From: Onthophagus taurus
Lineage: Eukaryota; Arthropoda; Insecta; Coleoptera; Scarabaeidae
Assembly: GCF_036711975.1 (NCBI RefSeq)
Contig: NC_091967.1
Coordinates: forward strand, 10,540,001 to 10,604,000
DNA length: 64,000 bases
Direction: 5' to 3'
Position numbers and translations under genes: made by a program
The notes under the pieces: generated by a model
Told to the model about the DNA's origin: nothing
What the model saw: only the letters and a program-made list of their open reading frames with translations
Database searches by the model: none
Shown here: in pieces, positions 38,601-47,471 of the stretch
Layout: the number at the start of each line of letters is the position of its first letter
Position numbering within the stretch: position 1 is the stretch's first letter

Positions 38601-41600
38601 CCCAACCCAAACTATGCTCAATGAACACTCTAAGCCTTAGATATGTCCACACAAGCATTTATTAATTAAATGGTCATTTGGCATTTATAAGGCTTGGTGT
38701 TTCTTGAGTGAAATTTAGTAACCCTTTTTTAATGGTTCCAAAATGATGAATTATTTAAGATATTCATTTTATGCAAAAAAATGGTATGGTTTAGAACTGA
38801 ATATGTAAATAAAACAAACCTTCTTTTTGTAAATCACTAATTCTTTGTACAACATATGCTTCTTGTTTAGCTCTTTCAACAATAAGTTCTTGATTTCCGC
38901 CACCACCTCCACTAGAATTTGTAAACCCACCAGTTTTTGTTTTATTCCCTACACTTAATTTAGGCGTTGAATTCACTTCCGATGGTGTAGCAACTGTTTG
39001 AGATACATGTGAAGTAGTAACCATGGTAGAAACTGGTGTACTAGTCGTAATTGTACTACCAGGTAAAGAACTAACTGCGGTTGCAGCTGGAGGTGTGGGG
39101 GGAACATTAACTTTTGCGGTAATATCTTCGACATGCTCCTTGGGATCAATGGCATTTTCCTTGAGATAGTTCACAAACTGCTGAGTCCTCGGCCGCTTTG
39201 CGAATTGATAGAGATCAAGTATATTACCACCGCACTCGAGAAAAAAGCACTCAAGCAAATGCTCATTGTACTTTTCTTTGACGATTTTCGACCGAACGTT
39301 CCGATGATTCATCACTCGTTGTAATTTCACAGAGTATGTGTCCTTTTTTTCGGGCGATGTGGATGAAAGCGAACGTTTTACTGGTGCCCTTGGTTGCTGC
39401 TGTTGAATGGTGTCTGTGCTACCACTAGAAAATAACTGCAGCCGTACGTTAGTATTCGAGGTGCGAGGAGATTTTGTTAGCGCGTTCACTATGCTTTGAT
39501 TTGTTAAACTCGGACGTAATGTCGTCGCTTGATTTCGAACAGGACTTAAGTTAATTAAATGTGTTACATTTCCGGTAGTTATCTAAAACAAATAATTTTC
39601 ACTTAGAATTCTATCAAGAAAATCTTGTTTAAAAGTGGTTGTAATTTAATAATCTTGTTAAAAATACAAAACATTTAATGTAAAAATGAAGAACACAGAT
39701 TCGTTTAATGATTTTGTTGTCATAATGAAAATGTGGGGAATTAATTTATGATTACACATAGTTGCATCATGATTACAATTACACATAGACACAGGACAAT
39801 TTAAAATTACAACCTCTTTTAAATCATTAAAATAAAGTGAATTTGAAAAAAATTAAATAAAATAAGTGAAAATTATAATATTGTTTCTTTATATCCAACT
39901 TAATTCTAAATATAGTGGGAACTCGCTAATCCGAATTAATTAAAACGATTCGAATTATTGAAAAATTTGGAATACTAAATCATCATTATAATAATTTAAA
40001 ATTTTGTTTTAGACTATTAAACATTTTGCTATGTAGAGGTAAAAGGTCGTCATCTCCAACAATCCGTTCGTTAAATTCAGTTTAATTATGCTGATGACTA
40101 TCAGACGAAATTTATAGCAAGATATTTCTGATTTCAGTAAATTCCTGCCGATTATCTTGAGAAAGTAGTTTTTCCTTCATGGCAGTTAATGGATGATCAT
40201 TATGTCAATTATGTTCAGATGATTTTGCCACAGAAGCATTATCACTAGAATAAGAAAATATTTTTTTCCAGCATTTATTTATTGTACATTAGACATGATA
40301 TAAGAGTGCGAGCCCAAGTTAATATTTTTAAGGGCGTTTGAAATGTCTTCCACAACAGCTAGAATGTGGACCAAAAGACTTTTTCGATAATAAAGGTTTA
40401 TTAGCCTTATGGCATTCTGATTCATTGGCTGAAGTAACGCGAGCATTAGTAACCGCGCCTTCCCATTAAGATTGTTGTCTTTATGAAATGTTCTTACTTT
40501 TTTGTCAAAAGATGTATTATGAAACCATTCAACTAATAAAGCGGATGTCATCCAAGCATTTTTTGTTAAATGGTACTCAACTGGAATATTAGCGTTTTTA
40601 AAAGCTCTGGAATTTTAAGCTTTGCCAATAACCATCATTTGGGGTGTATAAGCACCATTAGCACAAGCAAAAAAATTTACTCTTTCTTTGGAACCTTTTC
40701 GTCCTGACGTTTAACTTTCTTTGACGCGTATTAATGTAGTATTTGGTAGCAGCCTCAAAAATAGTGCTGATTCATCAGCTAGGGAGTAGCTTAAACTCGT
40801 TCATTTTTTCAGAAAAGGCTAAATCACTGTAGGATTGTTTGATAGCTTTTCCCCCTCTACCTTTTCATATGAGAATGCTATACCTTTCTTTAAAACAGTT
40901 ATGTTTTTATCAGTTATCTATTTTTCAATTCGAAGAAGTGTTTTAATTTAAAGCGCCAAAAAGAAGAGTTGCTATTGGTCAGTTTTAAGCAACAATTTAT
41001 TACATTAGGAAAATTCGAGATGTTGCCGGCCGCCATATTGTTACAACAGCTTCTCTTTAAACTTGCGTTGTAATAGTAAAATAGTTCTTTTAAGAACTAA
41101 TTGGGTACATACTCTTCGTGTGAACATTTTCACGTCGTTTTTCTTCAATATGGACGAAGTAGCAAGTACTTTTGGATTGCAAATATCTCCGCCGAGAAAG
41201 CGAAAATATTTCAAGTTACAAGACATCTATCTGTGATTGAGAAGCAGAATATATTAAATATATGATTTTTTAGCTCACCATCAAACTTTGACATATGATA
41301 GCTAATTCAATTATAAAAAAATGTTAATTAATGTTTATTTTTTTTTTGGTAAATGGATTAGCTATCATACCTATGTCAAAGTTTGAAGGTGAGCTAATAA
41401 ATCCCTGTATATGTATATTTAAAATGTAATATGATAATGTTCAATAAATAATTATTCTGCAGTGTCTTTTATAATTAATTTAAAAAAACAATATGTTTAC
41501 CTATCTACCGCCTTTAAGAGGTTTGATTTAAATATTTCACCTGTAATAATCAGCCCTTCTTACTACAGACTAAAAGTATATATTTTTAAATAAATAAGTA

Positions 41601-41946
41601 ATTAAATTCGTAACTACACTTTATTTAAAATTCTCTCTGGTTTTAAAACTCCCGCAAAAAAATAGCTTTTCTTAAAAATAGAAAGATGGTAAAAAAATCG
41701 GATTATTGGGGTTCAGTTTAGCGAGTCCCTCCCAGTATATAGTGATAGAGATAATATTATATCTAATTCGTGGAAAATATTTACCTGTGCTAAGGCAGGC
41801 ATGTTATGACTCTGCGATGTGGCTAATGTTGAAGAAATAATGTATTGGCGCCCACCCACTTGTGTATATTGAATTGGTGGTCGCGTAGAGACGTCTTCCT
41901 TTGGGGGCTGACCACTTTGACCAGCCCCCACCGCTTCGTCACTCAT
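26603..41946 (-). CDS. dom: Domino/p400-type SWR1-class SNF2 chromatin remodeller, long (SANT, Q-rich) isoform
   Basis: Exons in transcript order: 41785-41946, 38820-39582, 38036-38521, 37651-37964, 37179-37589, 36789-36966, 36410-36722, 36163-36349, 35966-36102, 35574-35760, 35205-35517, 34808-35008, 34425-34546, 34206-34370, 33200-34138, 32626-32967, 32350-32571, 29834-29869, 28967-29548, 28294-28658, 28066-28238, 27659-28008, 26996-27598 and 26630-26941, read through to a stop at 26603. All joins are in phase; about 2,629 residues. Domains: HSA ([19 protein letters not shown], exon 3); ATPase lobe 1 with DEMGLGKT and DEAQ; a long V/T-rich insertion between the lobes, the INO80/SWR1 hallmark; helicase C with [15 protein letters not shown] domain around [10 protein letters not shown] and [12 protein letters not shown]; then a Gln/Thr/Val-rich tail. 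The family exchanges H2A.Z/H2Av and acetylates within the Tip60 complex. The final exon is uncertain: splicing at 26630 to further exons is possible. Confidence 0.93.
30068..30198. repeat. GC-rich nested fold-back between domino alternative exons
   Basis: Three nested inverted repeats: 'gggtaaggaaagcgtaggtt' with 'aacctacgcctttacccc'; CTTGCTC with GAGCAAG; 'gttttggtgcc' with 'ggcaccaaaac'. Together they can form one long cruciform or hairpin of about 130 bp. It lies between the short-isoform stop and the SANT exons, so it is intronic for the long isoform or in the 3' UTR of the short one. Probably a small fold-back transposon. Confidence 0.6.
30994..32571 (-). CDS. dom: Alternative terminal exon of domino (short isoform, acidic/basic tail)
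   Basis: After exon 32626-32967 the next exon starts at 32571. It either uses the internal donor CAG|GTCAGC at 32350 and joins the SANT exons, or reads on to a stop at 30994, adding about 450 residues rich in Lys, Glu, Asp and Ser, with no SANT domain. The complete short form would be about 2,265 residues. In Drosophila, domino makes DOM-A (SANT, poly-Q) and DOM-B (no SANT) by alternative 3' splicing; the same architecture is visible here. The internal donor is supported by the junction [14 protein letters not shown], which fits DOM-A-type proteins. Which isoform dominates cannot be read from DNA. Confidence 0.8.
   Translation of the reverse strand, partial: LRPIERYAMRFIEETEAAWSPEQLAAAEREIEEQKLEWERNRLAAMKEEEERRARELEEDNELLTFSREDAINQVSTKNKKFQKSNESSSSVSTNASGKRTSRKVLVGGKTTNGKSNLRPTNHYRARGVNTYRTRVISSRLKMKRDANKSESDSEKLVVKEEEPEENEKSEEEKPEVNEVDEISNVSKENDRVETNESDNEHNDSKQSDDEEDEEEEGNDSIESDSSVELPVKATNHIDHNSPRTRSRGTVAINLWTLDVSPILPGVKPIKTSTPMNQRKKDKVDLNETDKTDKTKKAKIELEPEKMDDKAIKYKRKLRNKIDEEIVVRKLRKKNGNKDVEIQIKIEKSTKNSSKDDAHISSTDEEKYDGKDEVITNHDSAKPLNKNSKNKSDIDNKKDSITQQINKQLKLTLQNADKVQQMKLDQGKDDSKGNCISEGVKTRKLFDLSTLKSPETKLTPQRQKRNLRKCVDNKIGSLDTWVTRSPKHDVSKDADSISTNDISADEKKDVCKNAKSPDNIGRAES
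33034..33167 (-). ncRNA. Candidate box H/ACA snoRNA in domino intron 15
   Basis: On the host strand: 5' hairpin with lower stem GCACTAA/TTGGTGC and upper stem TATCAA/TTGATA; hinge ATATTA (fits ANANNA) at about 33103-33108; 3' hairpin with lower stem TTGCAA(T)GG/CCTTGCAA; then ACA and three nucleotides to the end at 33034. Length is about 134 nt, normal for the class. The distance from upper stem to hinge is about 16 nt, slightly above the usual 14-15. The 3' end lies 67 nt from the 3' splice site. No rRNA target was identified by eye. Confidence 0.5.
34624..34756 (-). ncRNA. Candidate box H/ACA snoRNA in domino intron 12
   Basis: On the host strand: 5' hairpin with lower stem CCTTTCTA/TAGAAAGG and upper stem TGTGGG/CTCATA (with G-U pairs) continued by AAATA/TATTT; hinge AGAGTA (34690-34695); 3' hairpin with lower stem ACAACAT/ATGTTTGT and upper stem CCAAATTG/CAATTTGG; then AA, ACA and three nucleotides. 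In both hairpins the upper stem ends 14 nt before the H or ACA box, the spacing required for pseudouridylation guides. The pockets are CATCCAA/ATTTAA and ACCAA/GTGC. The 3' end is 77 nt from the 3' splice site. Targets unknown. Confidence 0.65.
35078..35165 (-). ncRNA. Box C/D snoRNA, U15/SNORD15-like, copy A (domino intron 11)
   Basis: On the host strand: C box ATGATGA, D' box CTGA, internal hairpin AGAACAGGAA/TTCCTGTTCT, a degenerate C' region, guide 'AATGAGGCATTTG' and D box CTGA (35081-35084). The guide is complementary, with one G-U pair, to the conserved 28S rRNA segment CAAAUGCCUCGU. By the D+5 rule it points to the third A of CCAAAU. Vertebrate U15 (SNORD15) and yeast snR13 guide 2'-O-methylation at this site. 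The D box is 72 nt from the 3' splice site. Confidence 0.85.
35831..35917 (-). ncRNA. Box C/D snoRNA, U15/SNORD15-like, copy B (domino intron 9)
   Basis: C box ATGATGA (35908-35914), D' CTGA, internal hairpin AGATTGGAA/TTCCAATCT, C' TGATAGA-like, guide 'TATGAGGCATTTG' and D box CTGA (35834-35837). The hairpin differs from copy A on both strands so that pairing is kept, which is good evidence for a structured RNA. The 28S guide is the same as in copy A. D box to 3' splice site is 73 nt. The D' guide differs from copies A and C. Confidence 0.85.
37042..37128 (-). ncRNA. Box C/D snoRNA, U15/SNORD15-like, copy C (domino intron 5)
   Basis: C box ATGATGA (37119-37125), D' CTGA, internal hairpin AGAACTGGAA/TTCCTGTTCT with one mismatch, guide 'AATGAGGCATTTG' and D box CTGA (37045-37048). 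Same 28S target as copies A and B. The D box is 78 nt from the 3' splice site of its 212-bp host intron. Close relative of copy A. Confidence 0.85.
38617..38708 (-). other. Long imperfect RNA hairpin in domino intron 2 (pre-miRNA-like or snoRNA-like)
   Basis: On the host strand, CTCAA, AACAC and AAGCCTTA in the 5' arm pair with TAAGGCTT, GTGTT and TTGAG in the 3' arm. Inside, CCAAATGA pairs with TTGTGTGG (G-U pairs, one mismatch) and CATTTA with TAAATG around a short loop. The total is about 92 nt. It could be a miRNA precursor, the 5' half of an H/ACA RNA (the spacing from the upper stem to AGAGTG is 15 nt, but a clean 3' half is missing), or a small fold-back element. Confidence 0.4.
40279..40810 (-). 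pseudogene. Tigger-like DDE transposase remnant
   Basis: Minus-strand reading gives [15 protein letters not shown] (first catalytic Asp region), [50 protein letters not shown] and [19 protein letters not shown]. These match the DE-GLFWRLLP, KERVT--LCANA, KAWM and LQPMDQGVI..-K--YR motifs of Tigger transposases. There are internal stops and the N-terminal CENP-B-type DNA-binding part is not readable, so it is inactive. Confidence 0.8.
41264..41403. mobile_element. 140-bp MITE with ~46-bp inverted arms nested in the Tigger element
   Basis: The left arm has TAGCTCACC, TCAAACTTTGACATA and TGATAGCTAAT. The right arm carries the inverse ATTAGCTATCATA, TATGTCAAAGTTTGA and GGTGAGCTAA. The centre is about 45 bp of A/T. 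The arms are nearly identical, so it is fairly young relative to the Tigger copy it sits in. Confidence 0.75.
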
Positions 41947-42599
41947 CGTCTACACTTCTAAAAAAAAAAATATATAAATAAAATTTAATTTTTTTAATAA
42001 ATAGTAAATGAAATGTTGTGTTGGGAAACAGTTTTCCTATTGTTTTAAATGGAAAGTTAAGAATTAATTATGATTACACTTAATCTAAGGAGGAATAAAG
42101 GAGAAAAACGAAAAACAAAATTAAGATGTTACTTCTATGTTCTTCTATATTCCACTTTTTAAAATTGTAAATATGTTCACATTAAATGATTGTTTGGATA
42201 AAAACTTATTAAATCTAATCTTCAATTAGGTACATTACTCAGACATCTTACTCACCTGAGATTAATCTGATACATTTCTTATTTACTTGGTATTTAAAAA
42301 ACTTAACTAGTTAAGACTTTAATAAAAATGCGTTAAGTAATTGATTTTCAAATGACTTCAAAGTGAATTAAGTAATGAAAACAATATCAAACTAACCTAA
42401 AAATAATAAAATTAAAGGGGTAATTTGTTTCAATTAAAAATTAAAATTTCTATAAAGTATTAATAATTAGTACAAAGAATAAATTTTTGTGAAAATACAC
42501 ATTTGCACCATTCAAAATTTCCAAAAATACATTTTCAAAGTCCATTAGAATTTTGTTGTTGTTGTCCAATTTAAAACTGTACTAACCGGAATCGATATA

Positions 42600-43180
42600 A
42601 ACCTATGACGTAAAAATTCTACAGACCGTACGGTTGTGCGTGCGTCGGTCGACCGACGCTAAAAATCGAGGCGTTTTCGAGATTTTTGAGTAAAAAGCCA
42701 TAAAAGAATGGTAATGCTAGATTTTTCAAATCGTAAGTAACCGGTTTAGCGGTAAACTATCAGAAATCTCGATCCCCAATCAAACGAAACCGAACAAAGG
42801 ACCCGCTTACGCCGTCGCCATATTAGCATCGATAGAAAACGACCGTTTGCCCGTTTGGCACACTTACCATCATGTATCACTAAATTTCCACGTGAAAACT
42901 GCCCATCCGACGAAAAAGTCACGTTTACCGTTTATATCGCGACGGGCGCAACAATTGGATACTCCACGTAAACGGTCAGTCGCGAAATTCGTACGGAATT
43001 TTGAGCATTTTACGAGGTCACAACGACAACGCATCGCCCTCTTCAAACATGGCGACTGCCGTTGCGCTACGGAGACGATCGGCCTCGACGCCCGGCTCGG
43101 CCTACTCGATGGCCGCTTAATACCCTCAATACGCATGCGCACGCACATGCGCGCTGAATTAATTTTTTTTTAACATATCC
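42600..43180 (-). promoter_or_regulatory. domino promoter and non-coding first exon
   Basis: A GC- and CpG-rich block, exceptional for this window, lies upstream of the domino ATG exon. The ATG exon follows a splice acceptor ('ttttttag' just before 41956), so a non-coding exon must lie upstream. A strong donor ATGATG|GTAAGTG at about 42866 (minus strand) fits its end. The block contains CAAACATGGCGAC, resembling a YY1/Pleiohomeotic site, and an ATCGATAG near a DRE core. No TATA box is seen. Confidence 0.5.
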
Positions 43181-43199
43181 GTTCATAGCCGGCTAGATT

Positions 43200-44690
43200 G
43201 TTGGAGGAGGAATTTAATTAACGTATAAACAAGAATTGTTTATATACGATCCGTTTGTTTGCTAATGTTGGTAAAATTTTGTCGGGTGAGAATTTAAAAA
43301 AAGGCTTATTGTTGCGATCAATGAAGTAGGTAATTCCTTTTAATTTTTACTACTTAAGTGAGTAGGAATAAAGGAAAATAATGTTTATGAGGCGTTTTAT
43401 GTTTCGGCTTTGGCAAATGTGGTACAGTAATTTAAAAATGAATGAATCACGAGGGTATTGATAAACTAAATTGAAACTCAATTCATTCCAACGTAATTTC
43501 ATACTCAAATAAATTGCCGATAGAAATGGTAATTTAACACTTTTCATTCAGGAAATTAAACTGCTTATTTAAATTTTGCTTCATGGGATGTTCATCTTTA
43601 AAACGGACTTCAAACTTGAGTGGTCTCATCTTTCTTACATTTTTATATTGCATATGTATCAGCAGATAATAATTAATCTAATAAAAGTGCAGCAATTTTG
43701 TTGTGCATTTTTATGCCTAAAGCTAAGTCCACATCCAAAGGAACACTGCTTGTTCCTGGAACTTGTATCTCAAAGTTTCTGGATGTTCCTTATTGTTTAT
43801 AATTGCAGAAACAAATGTTTCTACAAGTTGCTTGTTTCAGTATTTAGTGATAAATATCATTTGGAAACATCTGTAAATATTTTTGTTTGCGCAGTATGGA
43901 CAACATGTGTGCAGAGTATCTGTTAAAAGCAGAAAATATGTCGTTCCAGTGGTCTACCGAAAATTTTATACATTTAATTGTGATATACAAAAATGCCGAG
44001 TGTTTGTAGGACCCACGGGATAAAAAGATCGTTACAAAAAACAAGATTTGTGGGTGATACTCATACGACTAAAGTTCTTTATATTTCCATTGTTGATCCT
44101 GGATGCTGCTATTAAATCATCTTTTTTTAATGGATTCATAAGGTGCGTGATACCAGGTGTATTTCTTTCTAAAAGAGTCTGCCTAATAGTGCAATTTTTC
44201 GGGTTTTGCAAAATAATAATAATTACCGCCACTGCTGCCTGTAAGTAATTTTCTTCATTAAATATGGTGGTTATTATCTTATAAAGAAAATAGTCAAAAT
44301 GCAGTTGACCACACACTCTGCAAGCTGATCCAGTCAACATGTAATGGTGTCGTCTTCACTCAAATTTAATCTCCTTTATGAATACATGGGCCACAGTAGT
44401 AATAAAGTTTCTGCAATTCTTACCCATGCTTGTTCATGCTTTTTAGTAATACCTATTGAAGAATTTATCTAAATCACTACTAATATTTGCAATAGACACC
44501 AACATATTATTTCATTAATGAATGCTAGAGTTGCGTGAATCCGTATAAATACAAATGTTTAAGCAGAAATATCATAATATGAAATGTATTTACACACGGT
44601 GAATAATAATTAATATTCAATTAGACTATTTACACTATTAATTACACTATTTTGTTCAGGGACTATATCAAGCTTCATTTTTTTGTTATA
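43200..44690. other. Intergenic DNA, domino to RAD51D, left part
   Basis: No recognisable host gene. Weak minus-strand frames at 44032-44340 include CRVCG and NPLKKDDLIAASRINNGN, but nothing that I can assign. 'agctaagtccacatcc' near 43719 resembles the terminus of the MITE at 24026, suggesting a related fragment. Confidence 0.3.
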
Positions 44691-44692
44691 CT

Positions 44693-45130
44693 GGGTACTC
44701 TAAAATTCCCCTTACAAAGTTCTAGGACTTGTAGTGGTAACTGAATAGATAATACTTTGAATTGAAACTCAGCTACAGCCGTTTGAAAATAAGTTTTTAA
44801 CGCGACCACTTTTACTAGTAATTGGTATGGATAGAGTTGTTGTTCATGTAATGCAGTATGGCCTCTTTCAATTCGAGAGTGCGGCGTGTCGTTAGAGCAC
44901 CACAGTCGATCCTGCAGGTGGTGAAGGTCATACTATCGTCATACTATGTTGCTTTAACACTGAAAGACATGTGAATGAGACTCAAAACAGTTCCGAGAGG
45001 TGAGAGATGTCAATTGAGATCGGGTTTTCAAACGGCTATAGTACCGAAACTGTGCGTTTTCGGACATGGGTTCCAATTCAAAATATTATCTACTCGTAGG
45101 TAAGTTTGTAAGGGGAGTTTTATAGCACCC
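44693..45130. mobile_element. ~440-bp non-autonomous transposon with ~100-bp imperfect inverted repeats
   Basis: The left end GGGTACTCTAAAATTCCCC and the inverted right end GGGTGCTATAAAACTCCCC begin arms that continue with CTTACAAA, AGATAATA.TTTGAATTG and CGTTTGAAAA blocks. The centre (about 44800-45030) is GC-richer and contains 'caccacagtcgatcctgcag' but no coding frame. It lies upstream of RAD51D. Superfamily not identified. Confidence 0.7.
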
Positions 45131-45521
45131 ATGTCCAAACATAAGACTTTAAGCTTTTAGCATAAGGAAGAAGAAGGAGAATAGTGTATGTGATGTCTTC
45201 TAAAACTGTCAATAATTTCAATAAACAAAGATAAACAGTCAACAGGAAATGAACATGGGGTTAAAATGAGAGTTATGCACTTGTTCCATCATTTTGGCGG
45301 GCACTGTATATTTGCCTAACTTCATTTATAAACAATGAATGCGATAAAGATGAATGTCCTTCAGACAACAAGAAATAAATAATTTAATCATAAATAATAT
45401 AAATAATAAATAACTACAAAAGTATGAATAAAGTCCCTTACTTTAATTGAATTCTATTTTTAGATGTGAAATTTACGGAAACGACCAGATAACATAACAA
45501 TTCTTAACAAACAATATAAAA

Positions 45522-46650
45522 ATGTCACGTTTATCTACTGAACAACACAAGTTATTAACAGAATCGATGATCGAAAATCTGTTTGATAAAAATATCTACA
45601 CAACTTTCGATTTTGTTCAATCTGATATACAAAAATTAATGGGTGCAACCAATCTCTCATACAAAGTAAGTTAACCTTATCACAATTTGTTAATAAAAAT
45701 CTATTTCAAAACTTTTTTAACTTTTTAAAATATTTTTTCAAGGACTCTATAGATATAAAAAAGCATCTTATTAATAAAAATTCAGGTATCCTGCGAAATG
45801 GTTCAAATTATCTTAATAATTGCATTAAAAAATCATCTATTTTACCAACAGGAATTAAAAGGTAATCACATCGATACACATAAATATAAATCTACTAATA
45901 ACTTTTGTAGTATTGATGAAATATTAGGTGGAGGTATTTTAACAGGTGAAATTTATGAAATTTGTGGACCACCAGCTTCTGGAAAAACCCATTTTTGTTT
46001 AACACTGGCTAAAAATATAATTAATCAAACAAATCAAAATGTCTATTTTATAGATACAAAACATAAATTTAACTTTAGAAGATACAAAAAAATTGTATTG
46101 GAGGATAACATCAATAATCAAGTATATATACACACTTTTTCTAAATTATTTTAATAAAAACTAATTAATATTTTAGGAACACATCATAATGGCATTTAAT
46201 AAACTTTTAATCAAACAAATATCAACAATACACGATCTAATTAATTCACTTTTTGAAATCAAACATGAAATTGAAAATGGTCTGAACGTAAAGGTTATTA
46301 TAATTGATTCTTTACCAGCTATTTTATATCAATTTGAAAGAACAGTGATGGTTAATCCGTTTTTGAACCATTTGGTTAACATTCTTCGCTTTGTAAGCGT
46401 CGAGATGCATATTTCTATTGTTGTTACAAACATTCTTACAAAAAAATACGTTAAGTGGTCAAATAATTCAACTGAAGCGAGTTTTACTGAAAGTATTGGT
46501 TGTGGAAAATATTGGATAAATATTCCTAATAATAGATTAACATTTCGAAATGAATTAGGTAATGAAGAAATCCAAGTTACATTAGATGGAAGTTTTATTT
46601 CAAAAATCAAGAAATGTAATTTAAAAATAATCAATAATAGAATTTCTTAA
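45522..46650 (+). CDS. Rad51D: RAD51D-type RecA-family recombinase paralogue, 4 exons
   Basis: Exons 45522-45665, 45743-45861, 45911-46121 and 46177-46650; all junctions in phase, 315 residues (human RAD51D is 328). The N-terminal helical domain reads LTESMIENLFDKNIYTTFDF through NLSYK, as in RAD51D. After the linker comes TGIKSIDEILGGGILTGEI, then Walker A GPPASGKT (about 107-114) and Walker B VKVIIIDS (196-203). Near the C-terminus, GKYWINIPNNRLTFR matches the family's -RSW-F-P--R--L segment. RAD51D joins RAD51B, RAD51C and XRCC2 in the BCDX2 complex, supporting homologous recombination in the nucleus. Intron 2 is only 49 bp and has a TACTAATAAC branch-point-like motif. ABCH, RAD51D and the CCCH gene lie on the plus strand. 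Confidence 0.9.
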
Positions 46651-46894
46651 AAAAGAAATAGAAATTTATTGTTTTACGCCTGGTAATCTAAATCTGTATT
46701 AACCATTTTTTGTACAAACTTTGTGTACTGTAAACAGCAACTATATCGAAATATCATTATTTTGGATTAATTACATCAATTTGAATAATAGATGTTTTTG
46801 TTGGCAAATGTTGGTGTTAGTGTCCTAGGGAAATAAGATGAAGTTGTTTCAGCCAACCATTTAATAGTGTACAATTACACAAATTTATAATTTA

Positions 46895-46900
46895 AATAAA
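46895..46900 (+). terminator. Poly(A) signal AATAAA for RAD51D
   Basis: AATAAA, followed closely by a second overlapping ATAAA, about 245 bp after the RAD51D stop codon. Confidence 0.5.
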
Positions 46901-47471
46901 TAAAGTATAAAAATTGTTTAAAAATGATTATCTTTTTTGTGACATATAACCATTGATTTCATCAATGATAATCAAAATTACTGATAGAGAGCTCCTTCTT
47001 AGAAAAAGACAGCTTGACAAGTGTCATTTTTTGATTGGTCGGATCCTGTTTTGATTCAATTTTATATTCTTTACAAATTAAATACATTATATTCAATTCT
47101 ATTTATTATATAATAGATAATTTCCTTTTAATATTCAAAAAATCAATTTATATAAATATTTAAATTAAAATAAAATTGTTTCCTAATCTATTTTCCATTG
47201 TGAAGTCTATTATTGTTTACACGCATTATCCGTCATTTATATGTCAAGCACAATGTGCGTGTTTAGTTGGAAATCTTTTTGATATTTTAAGGTATTGTTA
47301 TGAGACACATGTTATTATTTACAGTAAATATTCTCATAAAAATTAATTAAATTATAGTTAATCAACAGGTAATATTTGTTAACGGAAATTTCAATATTGG
47401 TTGGAAATATTTTGAATGAATCCAAACAAAAAGAAATCATCAACGATTAAGAGAAAATTAAGTATTATGAA

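Larger units (their letters stand above)
39913..41736 (-). mobile_element. Tigger/pogo-family DNA transposon in domino intron 1
   Basis: The left end TAGTGGGAACTCGCTAAtcc and the inverted right end TACTGGGAGGGACTCGCTAA are terminal inverted repeats, flanked by TA (tc1/mariner-pogo target site). Length is about 1.8 kb. On the minus strand it encodes a decayed DDE transposase (40279-40810). A separate 140-bp MITE is nested at 41264-41403. The host exons on either side are intact, so the insertion is tolerated. Confidence 0.8.

Noticed and set aside
41140..41240. Plus-strand [20 protein letters not shown], resembling a Tigger HTH start
   Set aside because: It is on the strand opposite to the transposase remnant and stops after 28 codons; too short to call.
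42870..43148. 92-codon minus-strand frame in the domino promoter
   Set aside because: Arg-rich product of CpG-rich 5' UTR/promoter DNA; it overlaps the predicted non-coding exon and has no motif.
44032..44340. Minus-strand frame with CRVCG (zinc-finger-like)
   Set aside because: Only one CxxC, no partner cysteines or histidines, and no supporting splice structure.
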